A stretch of 64,000 nt of DNA. Source: Gigaspora margarita. Taxonomy: Eukaryota; Glomeromycota; Glomeromycetes; Diversisporales; Gigasporaceae. The notes beneath the pieces are model-generated. The model worked only from the letters and a program-made list of their open reading frames with translations. It ran no database searches and was not told the origin of the DNA. Where the stretch lies: NCBI GenBank assembly GCA_009809945.1, contig WTPW01000370.1:1-64000 (forward strand), in the 5' to 3' direction. Below are positions 46,870-57,106 of this stretch, in pieces (position 1 is the first letter of the stretch; each line of letters begins with the position of its first letter). The translations under genes and the position numbers were made by a program.

Positions 46870-48210
46870 TTACTGCATGTGGCTAGCTTCTTGGGCTGGT
46901 AGCAGGGGTCTTCTCAAGGCCTTAGCTAAGTTACCCCTTTGGTTGGCATGTTGAAGCATTTGTCTGATAGTGATATTTGCTGGGGCATTCATAATATCAT
47001 CAGCGACATTGTAAGATAGCAGTTTATCGTTCATAGATGGGTCACATTTCCTTCTGGGTTTCTTTGCAGGTATCACTTCTTCCATTTCATAAGGGGTCAC
47101 CTCTTCATTTGCCCCCAGTTGTGCCCCAACATTCTCATGACCTCTCAACTGATTTTCTCACCTGAACTCAGGCCTTCCTTGTGCTACTTTCTTGCTATTA
47201 CCTGCATACGGCTAGTACCTATTTTCTCCTACCATATATATCTCATCCTCTTCCCATCCTTCATTATTATCATATAGAGTATTTATCTTGATATAATGGC
47301 TGGCCCTACCTTTCTTCTCATACTCCTTTTTGGGTGCCTTTTCTGACATACAATTTCGGGCTATGTGACCGATTTTCCTACAATTATAGCAGGTAATATC
47401 TTTCTTAGTTTCACACCACTTCTCTTGTCCCTTATCTTTTTTCACTTACTTTTACCTCGATATTCCTTAGAGCATCGCTCATTAAGGTCAGCATAATTTA
47501 AAGCAATTTTCTCAATTTTTTGCGATAGGTTGCCCAATTCCTCTTCTATCCTTCTTTGTTGGCCCTTTTCTTGAATCTGTTTACTATAGTATTCACTGGC
47601 TTCCACCCTACAAGCACTAACAATTGCCTCTTCCAAGGTCGCCGGTTCTGATACGGCAACAGAAGTCGGGTCTTACCATGAAGTCCACTCAAGAACATTC
47701 GAATCACATAGGAGTCGGGTAACTCCCCCTCTGGATCCACCTTTGCTACTAATCATTTAAATTTTGCAGCGTAGGCATCCACTTTTTCATCCCTTTTTTG
47801 TTGAAGGTTGTTTAACTCAATTTGCCACTGATGCCTTTTTTCAGGAGTGGTGAAAAATTCCACAATCGAATGGTAAAAACTTTCTTTCCCGTTTTCTTCA
47901 TTCTTTCACTCCTTTAGCTAGTTCCTTTTTCTTTTATGCCAGTCTGCCACTATCCCATGTAGATAGCCAGACGCAATCTTCAACATTCTCCTTTCAGGCC
48001 AATTATTAGCAACTGCAGCCCTTTTGAATGCCTCAAGCTATTCAATTGGGTCTTCTTTATCATTTTTACTAAATGAATCAATTTTTATGTGGATCAGTTT
48101 CTTTCTTTCTTCCAGGTCTTTCGTGGAGTTGGCGATCATGTTTGCAACTTGGGCATACGAGGTGGTTAACCCATCCAATAATTCCTTCAACTGGTGCTTA
48201 TTCATATAGT
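46870..48210 (-). pseudogene. Gag region with CCHC zinc knuckle (Ty3/Gypsy fossil)
   Basis: The retrotransposon-gag-like part covers about 47,450-48,210 and ends in a zinc knuckle, CYNCRKIGHIARNC, near 47,340-47,390, followed by a charged linker up to the protease. Broken into several frames. Confidence 0.75.
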
Positions 48211-48363
48211 AGCTAGGGAAGTATTTCAGTTTTTATCGATTATGCTTTTATCAGCCTTCTACTACTAACACTTGGCTATATTTAATGCTTAATTTCTTTT
48301 CGAGGTCGATGAGAGGAGTAGCTAACTCTTTTGGGTTGTCAGATCTCACAGTCACCACTAAAA

Positions 48364-49101
48364 TGACACCCTTGTACAGTAAGTCAGTAGCTTCACAAAA
48401 TAGATCCCTATGTAACCTATAGTCAGCTTAGTCGAAAGAGGCAGTTAGATTCAGCTAGTGGAGATATATAACCGTAGGTAAGACTTATTCCTTTTTAAGT
48501 ATGTACTTGTCATTCACACAAATTCAATAATACTGATACACTAAACCTTAGCTTGGAATCCACCTCTTGGAACCAAAGCAAGCAATAATCAACCTCAACT
48601 ATCCACGGTATGTCAGGAGAGTTGGACAAAACTACCACTGTATTCCTCAGTCCGTCAAGAAATCAACAAGCAGCGTAACGGTATAATCACATGAACAAGC
48701 AATAACAACAAATAATCGTACTGCTTATGCCACTTAAGCAGTAGGTCTGGGTCAGTTTATTTATTAATGTAGAGAGTGTATAGAGTATTAAGCAAATAAT
48801 TTATTTATTACGAAGAATAATTTTCTTCTAGGACAAAAAGCCTTTATTATATACTTGTTATTACTTAAGACAGATTATACTCATTATACTTAGAAAAATC
48901 GTTAAAAAGATTCTACTACTAAAACTTATTCTCTCTGCTTTAATGCGTATATCAGAGATATCATGTTTACTTATAATGCTACTTTTACAGTTTTTACTGA
49001 TTTTACTGCCAGAAACCCTGATTATAGAAAAAGATCTACATAACCATTAAAACTATACTGCGCCCCCCATGTGCATCCGAGGCATATTTCACCAGCTCAC
49101 A
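48364..49101 (-). repeat. 5' LTR of the Ty3/Gypsy element
   Basis: 738 bp, direct repeat of 38,784-39,605, starting TGACACCCTTGTAC and ending CACCAGCTCACA on the plus strand. No tRNA complement that I could identify with confidence follows it on the element strand. Confidence 0.9.
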
Positions 49102-49265
49102 TTACTAAGGATATCTAAATAAGGTAATAGGAGCAACATATGTTACGGAGGTATGATTGAAAGGTTTAGTGATGATCAAATGTAACAATGGTCAATCAAA
49201 TAAAACAGGAGCAGAATAAGGAAATGCTGTGATTTTCAAGGCGCAAAAATATTATTATAGTACCA

Positions 49266-49395
49266 TTTGAGATTTTATGATTTTTATGCACGTGAGTTAC
49301 ACATGTTATCTGAAATATTTTAAATCTGTTCTGAATTTAAAATATATCCAGACAACGTGTGTAACTCACGTGCATAAAAATTTAAAATCTCAAAC
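49266..49395. mobile_element. 130-bp palindromic MITE
   Basis: TTTGAGATTTTATGATTTTT and ATGCACGTGAGTTACACATG at the left pair with their complements at the right. The centre is AT-rich. Only a few mismatches between arms. Confidence 0.8.
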
Positions 49396-49436
49396 GCCGG
49401 TCAACAGTTAGTACGCAAAACCAACAAATATAAATG

Positions 49437-49670
49437 CCGTATAATCCAGTTATTCAAGCATGAAGTACTCATAACTACGGTACAATAGTATTCTAATACT
49501 AGTAAAGCGCTATCGCGCTTTACTAGCATTAGAATACTATTGTACCTTAACGTTATTTGCCATATGATTTGACTTGTCGAATTTTAAGCACCTTTGGTGC
49601 TTAAAATCGACTAATCAAATAGCATACAACAAATAACTCAGTTATTCAGCATGAAGTGCTGAATAACTAT
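49437..49670. repeat. Cluster of three to four hairpins
   Basis: From left to right: AGTTATTCAAGCATGAAGTA (imperfect hairpin), a near-perfect 68-bp hairpin from GGTACAATAGTATTCTAATA to its complement with loop TATC (49,480-49,547), AATTTTAAGCACC-TTT-GGTGCTTAAAAT (about 49,578-49,606), and AGTTATTCAGCA-TGAAG-TGCTGAATAACT (about 49,642-49,670). The first and last hairpins are versions of one sequence and bracket the others. Confidence 0.75.
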
Positions 49671-49841
49671 TAATTATTGTTAATTAAAGTTTATTATTTA
49701 ATTGATTAAATATTAAAACAAAATATTTATTTAGTAGTTTATAAAAAAAATAAATTTAGATTCAAAATCTATTTTTATCAAAAATAATTAAAAAATTAAA
49801 TTATGTTTAATTAGAGCTGCATTATTTTATATATATAAATA

Positions 49842-50015
49842 CAGTCAGACCTCCCTAAATGCAAGTTGTTGGGCCAAACTTTTGACGCCTTGCATTTAGA
49901 GAACAATAAGAAAAATTGCATTTATAGAGGTTAACAATATATTTGGGCCAGAATTTAAGGTATCATTTAGAGAGGTGTTGCATTTAGGGAGGTTGCATTT
50001 AGGGAGGTCTGACTG
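49842..50015. mobile_element. 174-bp Tc1/mariner-pogo-type MITE
   Basis: Inverted ends CAGTCAGACCTCCCTAAATG are identical on both sides and are flanked by TA (49,840-49,841; 50,016-50,017), the TA target typical of the superfamily. GCATTTAGGGAGG is repeated near the right end. No transposase. Confidence 0.85.
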
Positions 50016-50017
50016 TA

Positions 50018-51304
50018 TAATATTTTCCAACTAAAAAAATAATGTACAAGTATTTATATATATTAAGCCTTAAATATTGCATAATAATTTATACTCACGT
50101 GATAAGTTGTGCTTACGCACCACCTATCTCTTTTAAGTAAGATTAGAAGTAAACAAATATTTATTGTACTGGATATTGGCAATTTGCAGAATGAAAATTG
50201 TTATAAATATTATTTCCTTGTCTCCTTAAAACCTATTTCCCTCCTAGAAAGAAAAATAAAATTCTAATTACCGATTTTTAAGAGCATAATCTAAAAATTT
50301 CCAAACTTTACAAATTGAATCACCTTTCTGTCTATGTTGGTAAATATTCTTACATTAATGTAGTTAATTAATGTTATATTTTGCTTCTGTTACTAAGGCC
50401 TCTATGGTGGAAGTGCTATTAACTACAGGGTAACCATCCCAAATATGAAAATGGGTATAAAAATGATGAATGAATATCACATGCTGATTAGCCAAACAAA
50501 ATCGCAAATTTTTTTAAAGAAAAATTAAAACGAAACTAAAGAAATTTAATTAAATTTGTATTTAAATTTGAAATATTGTCAAATGTCATTGTATTGTAGG
50601 TAAAACATGCCTTTATTAATTTGGATCAATATTACTAGTTATAGCTATTGTTATTTAAAAATTTTTATAATTCCCTATACATTTAATTCAATGTCGAATA
50701 TAAAACCCGAATATTTCATATGATCATGTCTATTATTCTATCGAAGAAGACTTTAAACCTTTATGACCATCTTCCTTATGTTATATTGCGCATTGTACAT
50801 ATATGAATCATAACAGATCCTAAAGGCTTTTGTAACAAAAAAATTAACTATTGTTGCATGCTTTAACCTTTTAAAAATATTTCTTGTAATACATACAAAA
50901 GCAATTATATAGCTTAAAATTTTACACTATATAAATGGGATTTGTCGACATAGTGGACTCATAGTGGTTGTAAATTACTTATACCTGTAGTAGGTAAAAC
51001 GTCATATGAAAGTTGGAGTATTCAAGAGGATTCATTCGACATTATTAAAATACAACACAAAAACTTCAAGTTTGTTTAGTAGGCCTACCCACCTTACAGT
51101 AAAATTAGGTTACCTAAAAAAGTATTGTAAACTGTATAAAAAATTTGTATGCCAAATTTGTGGCGCAGATTGTTTAAACTAAAACATGCTGTAACACACA
51201 TCAGGAAGATCACGTTCGTTTTGCTAAAAACGCCTATTGCTCGAAAATCTGTGTAGGAAACCGACTTTTAATGCACTAACAAAAGTTTTCGTACAATTTT
51301 ACTA
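50018..51304. other. Gene-free AT-rich region
   Basis: No coding pattern or delimited element. 51,080-51,260 contains the phrase CCAAATTTGTGGCGCAG, echoed in inverted form at about 51,935 (CTGCGCCACAAACC), so the TIR element that follows may be part of a larger decayed inverted repeat. Confidence 0.5.
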
Positions 51305-51905
51305 TATAAATACCCTACCCTAACTCCGCGTGCACTTATTTGTGCGAGTGATACAAACCCAAAACGGGAAATTAACCAATCGGAGAACGTAAAATGTGAT
51401 GATCCCGGATCAGCCCGACACGTGAGCAAAGCGAAGAAAAACAAAAAAAAAAAAAACGAAAAAAGAGAAAATACAAGAAAATGAGTGTTTAAACCTGTCT
51501 TGAGGCACTAATTAAAAATAGCGGGAATGAAAGTTTACATATAAAACCTAAATATATACTATTTATTCCCCAGCGAAGCGGGGAATAATGAAATATTTCC
51601 CCGGATTTTTTCGGTTCCGATAGGAGCCGATAAGAAAAAATCCGGGTAAATAATTGACTATTATTCCCCCGTAGCGGGGAATAAATGCCTTATTCTCCCG
51701 TTTTATTAATTGACGGCCGGAGGCTATTTCCCTACTGCGTTTAAAATAAATCGTTGCAAAAATAACATGTAAATCCCCATAAAAAACAATTAATAAAATG
51801 GGGAATAATTATTACAATAGCCTCCAACAACGTCCTAACCCTAGTTTATTTTTACGTCGAATTTCCTTTTTGGGTTTGTATCACTCGCAAAAATAAGTAT
51901 TCCGC
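51305..51905. mobile_element. 600-bp TIR element with nested hairpins
   Basis: GTGCGAGTGATACAAACCCA at the left matches TTGCGAGTGATACAAACCCA read inward from the right. Between the ends are three stacked hairpins (51,568-51,690): ATTCCCCAGCGAAGCGGGGAAT, a long stem around CCGGATTTTTTCGG / AAAAAATCCGG, and ATTCCCCCGTAGCGGGGAAT. The outer two are versions of one hairpin. GATCCCGGATCAGCCCGACA near 51,400 recurs in inverted form at about 62,700. Confidence 0.65.
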
Positions 51906-52385
51906 CCTACTCCAACCCAAACTTTAACGAACTTTAAAGGAATTTTGCTGCGCCACAAACCTAGCGATATGCAAAAATTTTCTTTAACAATTGTGTAACA
52001 ATCGGATAATCGTTCCTATATTTGGGCAGGCTAAACGAAGGCTTATTGGTCCGGAGCGTAGCCCTTTATTGTTTAGGTACGGTAATACAAAAGTTACGAT
52101 CTTGATGAATTTATAGTTACTTTTTTGATCCATCAGCATAAAAATTATGAAGATTACATCAAAATGTAATTTGACCATCAAAAAATAGTTTGATCACATG
52201 GGCGGACGGACAAAAAAATTCCAAATTACGTTTCTGATGTATCTCAATTTGGTAATTTATATATACGATGATCATATAATAGAATTTAATACTGTAACGA
52301 TTGTACAATTAGAATAAAAGTTAAATAAAGTTCATACTTTTGACATGATTTAATTCTCAATTTGTTTTACCGTAAAAACTTAAAA
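51906..52385. other. Upstream region of the pseudokinase-RNI gene
   Basis: No gene. The tandem-duplicated unit starts at about 52,294 (TAACGATTGTACAATTAGAA), 92 bases before the ATG. The same sequence precedes copy B and starts copy C, so the proximal promoter is part of the duplication and the sequence before 52,294 is not. Confidence 0.55.
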
Positions 52386-55185
52386 ATGAGTGCAACAAGC
52401 AACAAATTTCAACAACTTCAAAAATTTATTATTAAGAAAAACATTACTTGTTATGATTATACACGTTTTAGAATAGTTGAATTAATTAAATGCGAGAAAT
52501 TGACAAGAGTGTATCGTGCTATTTTTAAAAACAAAATTACCGTTATATTAAAATCATTCGAAAACAATGAGCTAAATATTAACGAAGTCATTGATGAGGT
52601 AATTTTCTATGTCGAATCAAATTATGTGTTATTAGATTTTAAATATTATAAATACATCATTAAATTTTCATCCATATGTATAGCTTAAGTTATATCATAG
52701 AGTGGATATACACCCTAATATTATACGTTTTAATGGTGTTACTAGAAATGAAGGTAGAATAATACACATCCTCGTTTTTTTTTAATTATAAAGTGAACTT
52801 TGCGTTAACATTATATATTGATGTATATAAAGGAGATTCAAGTATTATACCTTATATGCTGATTTTTGAGGATGTTAACAGTGGAACTTTGAGATCATAT
52901 TTACATGAAAATTTACAACACTTTTCATGGAATGAAATGATTAAATTCTCATTGCAAATTACAAATGCTGTTAGATATTTACATGCTAAAGGGATGGTTA
53001 ATATTGGATTGGTAATGTATAGAGTATTTTAGCATACTTTAATTTCGAGTTTTTTTTTTTTAATTTGTAAATTAAATTAAAATACTATTTCCAATAGCAT
53101 TTAGAAAATATATTTATTCATAATAAAAATATAAAACTCGCAGATTATGGGCTTTCAAATAGATTAAAAAGACAAGATCATTATTTCAGATTTTATAAAA
53201 AATTAGATGTATATAATATTGGTATCCTTATGCAAAAAATGTACAATGACTGTCAATTTACCGAAAATGCTGTCGGTCTTATAGATGAATATATTAAGAT
53301 CTTTAAAGGTATAAATTTTTTTGACGAATTCATTTGGCTGATGATTTATAAAGTTTTTATAACAGGATTTTTTTTTAATTTATCAATGATAGATTGTCTG
53401 CAAAATGAGCCTAATAGTCGCCCAGAAATTCAGACAATTGTTTCTAATCTAAAATTGTTGATTGTTAGTTGTAATCAAAATATAAACAGACATGATTTAG
53501 AATTTACTCATTTACAAAATTCCTTTATAATACAAGATTCTATGATGTATAATTCCATAACATTACAGAAATCGCCTATGCACATAGATCAAACATTCAA
53601 CATAGATCCAAATCACACATTAAAATCACCTGCAGATTTAAATAAAAGATTAGAAATAGATCCGAATAATGTCGATTTTTTAAATAATCGTGGAATAACT
53701 TTGGATCGATATTATTCAATTGACACATCAGCTCAAAATAACGAATCTTTCTCAATTTATCAAGATAATGCGAATGTACACGTAAATTCATTTGAAATTA
53801 CGACTTTATCTCCACTTTATTTACCTTATACAACAAATTCAACCATTTCAACACAAGATTATAGTAATCTTGAGAATATGAGAAAGGAAGCACATGAACA
53901 TTTCAATCAAGGAAAATTTCTCAAAGCATTAGTACTTTATGGAGAAATTATCAAAAACCATCAGCACACTGCTGAAGATTACAAAAATGCTTCATCCTGG
54001 AATCTTTCTTGGAATCGTTGCGGATTGAAAAATTTCAACGAGTTAATAAAGGCACTTTGCGAGAATGCCACGCTGACTTTTTTGAATCTTAATTCGGCTA
54101 GTCTTGGACCAGAAGGAGGAAAAGCATTAGCAGGTGCACTTTGCAAGAACGCCACGCTAACTTCTCTGAATCTTACTGGGAATAGTCTTGGATCAGAAGG
54201 AGGAAAAGCATTAGCTGATGCACTTTGCAAGAACGCCACACTGACTTCATTGGATCTTAATAATAATAATCTTGGATCAGAAGGAGGAAAAGCATTAGCT
54301 GATGCACTTTGCAAGAACGCCACACTGACTTCATTGAATATTAGTAATAATAATTTTGGATCAGAAGGAGGAAAAGCAATAGCAGATGCACTTTGCAAGA
54401 ACGCCACACTGACTTCTTTGGATCTTTGGAGAAATAGTCTTGGACCAGAAGGAGGAAAAGTATTAGCAGATGCACTTTGCAAGAACGCCACGTTGACTTC
54501 TTTGAATCTTCGTATAAATTATCTTGAACCAGAAGGAGGAAAAGCATTTGCAGATGCACTTTGCAAGAACGCCACACTGACTTCTTTGGATCTTGGTGCT
54601 AATAATCTTGGATCAGAAGGAGGAAAAGTATTAGCTGATGCACTTTGCAAGAACGCCACACTGACTTCATTGGATCTTAATAATAATAATCTTGGATCAG
54701 AAGAAGGGAAAGAATTAGCAGATGCACTTTGCAAGAACGCCACGCTGACTTCTTTAGATCTTTGGGGAAATAGTCTTGGACCAGAAGGAGGAAAAGTATT
54801 AGCAGATGCACTTTGCAAGAACGCCACGCTGACTTCTTTGAATCTTCGTATTAATTATATTGAACCAGAAGGAGGAAAAGCATTAGCAGATGCACTTTGC
54901 AAGAATGTCACGCTGACTTCATTGCATCTTGGTTCGAATAATCTTGGTTCAGAAGGAGGTAAAGCATTAGCAGATGCACTTTGCAAGAACACTACGCTGA
55001 CTTCTTTGGATCTTCATAGTAATAATCTTGGATCAGAAGGAGTAAAAGCATTAGCAAATGCACTTTGCAAGAACACCACGTTAACTTCTTTGGATCTTCG
55101 TTACAATAAACTTGGATCAGAAGAAGCAAAAGCATTAGATAATGCACTACGCAAGAACAATAATCTGAAAAATTTCGACATTTAG
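52386..55185 (+). CDS. Pseudokinase / TPR-like / RNI leucine-rich-repeat protein, 821 aa
   Basis: Proposed exons are 52,386-52,598, 52,684-52,753, 52,833-53,011, 53,098-53,308 and 53,393-55,185. Residues 1 to about 260 follow the protein kinase fold: VILK with Lys56, alpha-C region to Glu71, HPNIIRFNGV, and hinge MLIFEDVNSGTLRSYL. The catalytic loop reads GMVNIGLHLEN, so HRD is N151-I-G153 and the catalytic Asp is absent. Asn158 is kept and DFG is D170-Y-G. The activation segment and APE motif are missing, and the C-lobe is short (LDVYNIGIL, then NEPNSRP). A TPR-like helix pair lies at about 387-424. Residues 442-821 are 14 repeats of 28 aa of the RNI/ribonuclease-inhibitor type (LCKNATLTSLDL...NNLGSEGGKALADA). 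Likely a cytoplasmic non-enzymatic scaffold or sensor; that role is inference. The first in-frame ATG is conserved in copy B. Confidence 0.8.
54043..55182 (+). repeat. 84-bp coding repeat array (RNI repeats)
   Basis: Thirteen full 84-bp units and a diverged terminal one, almost identical at DNA level (AAGAACGCCACGCTGACTTC recurs in most). Repeats 4-7 and 8-11 form a larger block: the variable positions run ...NNNN, DLW-N, NLRINY-E, LG-NN in both, which indicates duplication of about 336 bp. Opposite-strand open frames here are reflections of the repeat. Confidence 0.85.
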
Positions 55186-57022
55186 ACAATGATCTTAAAT
55201 TATTTGACTTTTTAAATTGAAGTAGTAAAACACTACAACAAAAAGGATAAATTATTGTACAGAACAATTAACGTAAATAACTAAAATAACAACTAAAATT
55301 ATAATGGATATATGAAAATTATTGCTCGTCAAATAAAATAGTTTCAGATAAAATTTAAACACTGAGTTTCATTAAGTTAGGCTGTAAGCATATTTCAAAT
55401 GAGGATGGTGTATTAGCAGCATTATAATTATTTATTCTGACGCAAATTTTTTAGTGATTGCGTGAATCCCAGTTTTATAATTCCATAGTTGTGTTACCAT
55501 GAAGACGACGCGTGCCGTACTTAGTTTATGAGTTTGTATTATTTTGACTTGTTGTTAAATGGATACTCGTAATCAAGCATTTGTTATCAAATTTAATGCA
55601 ATGGACCATTTCAAAATTGAGAAGTAAACTATTTAGACAATTTATTTCATTTTCAATCCAGTTCTGAATGCTCTTATTTATATTATATATTTTAAGTTAC
55701 TGTATATGAAGCATGAGTATCAGGCAACCATTTCGTTTCATTTATTTGACATTCGTAATTTCAAATTTGATTTTAATGCTCCTACTTATTACCGAAATAT
55801 GTGATTCTGAACCACCTAATATATAAACAGTAATATGCGAATTTGCTTTTTCAGCATTGTTTTTTTTTTAGTTCGAAAAGTGTTTTTCATATCAGTTATT
55901 TTTCATACTTTCAAAATGGTTGATCTAAGTTTCAAAAACGAAAATAATTATAATAAAATTTGATTAGCTCTAACACAGGAGATACTATTTTAATATTTAA
56001 TTTCATTTATTATTAATTTTTATATCAAAAAAAGATTTGTGATGAAATCCGTGATTATCTTATAGTATTCCTTCTCATTATGTATTACATTAGCAATAAT
56101 AAATAAATGGCTTTTGTTATTAAAATGTTCAAGTACAAGTTTCAGATTTTATAATTTTGAACACTTCATCAATCGACAAACGCAGATGTTAATCTCTTAT
56201 GGATAGAAAAATCAGCAAATATCATAGATTTGTATGAGAATAAAACATTAAAATGCAAATAAATATATTTTTAATTTTTAGTTTACGAAATAACACATCA
56301 ATTTTCGAATATATTGGATTTATTTAACTACTGGACTCAAAAAATTTATTTAACACAAATTCCTATTGAAAGAAAGTAACTAGATTAGAAATATAACTGC
56401 ATTAGAGAAAATTTAGAAGATTATGTGATTAATCCAGACGTATTAAGGCTATGGCTGTTCAAAGTTGATCAGTTGTTTAACGTCAATATTTTTGAGCGCA
56501 AGCACCTGAGGGAATGGAAGGATTTTAACAAACACACATGCAACTTTAATCTCATTATTCTTGAAGATTATTCTACGTTGTAATTGGCCTGGGAAACTGA
56601 TAGGGAAAAATGACGTCAAACATTTATTCAAATTTGAACGGCCTATTGGCACTAACTCTCGAAGAATCCGATAAAAATGATAAAAATTAACTCCTTTCAC
56701 ATCTGTTATATTTTTTATACAATATCTTGTACTAATATCATTCATAAACTTTCATTGAAATACCGCATCTTGATTATATTAAGTTTTTTTTTGAAAGTCT
56801 TTTTATTAATAATTAAAATTCTGTCTGCTCAAAAGTGCATATTGAGCCTAATATCACGTTATTATCATATAGTCGAATATCCAAAAATTTTAGATCATAG
56901 TTGCAAACAAGAGGTGTGATAATTTTCAAAACAGATATTTTGCAAATAAAAATAACTTACCGGTATGCGATTTATGGGCGCATATTGTGTCGCATCATAA
57001 TCCTGGACATACTAACACAGAT
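55186..57022. other. Spacer of tandem unit A
   Basis: No supported gene. Conserved with the spacer of unit B in several blocks (for example around 55,420-55,500 and 56,440-56,720). The conserved block 56,449-56,745 has a 98-codon minus-strand open frame, but its unit B equivalent is not open in the same way and I recognise no domain, so it is not called. Confidence 0.5.
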
Positions 57023-57106
57023 CAACGATTGTACAACTAGAATAAAGTTTAAAATTCATACCTTGACATGATGTAACTCTCAATTTGTTTTACTGTAAGA
57101 ACTTAA

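Larger units (their letters stand above)
38784..49101 (-). mobile_element. Ty3/Gypsy LTR retrotransposon, broken, minus strand
   Basis: Two long terminal repeats in direct orientation bound a 8.8-kb interior, and a 4-bp TTAC target duplication flanks the whole (38,780-38,783 and 49,102-49,105). On the minus strand the parts run gag with zinc knuckle, protease, reverse transcriptase, RNase H, a long acidic spacer, then integrase: the Ty3/Gypsy order. A purine tract (GGGGAGAAA) adjoins the 3' LTR at 39,606-39,614. Two DNA transposons have inserted into it (41,035-41,272 and 44,474-45,921). The LTRs look about 90-95% alike by eye, so the insertion is not recent. Broken in many places, more than a dozen; a fossil. 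Confidence 0.9.

Noticed and set aside
48300-48363. A primer-binding site next to the 5' LTR
   Set aside because: No convincing complement to a tRNA 3' end could be recognised by eye.
54043-55182. Regular repeats that could suggest a CRISPR-like array
   Set aside because: Unit and spacing are contiguous coding repeats of 28 codons, with no unique spacers, in a eukaryotic gene.
53979-55267. Several long minus-strand open frames (Phe-Leu-Gln-Ser-Ala-rich)
   Set aside because: They are antisense reflections of the 84-bp RNI repeat; the sense frame has the domain signal.
56449-56745. 98-codon minus-strand frame in the spacer of unit A
   Set aside because: The sequence is conserved in unit B but the frame is not kept there; conservation follows from the duplication.
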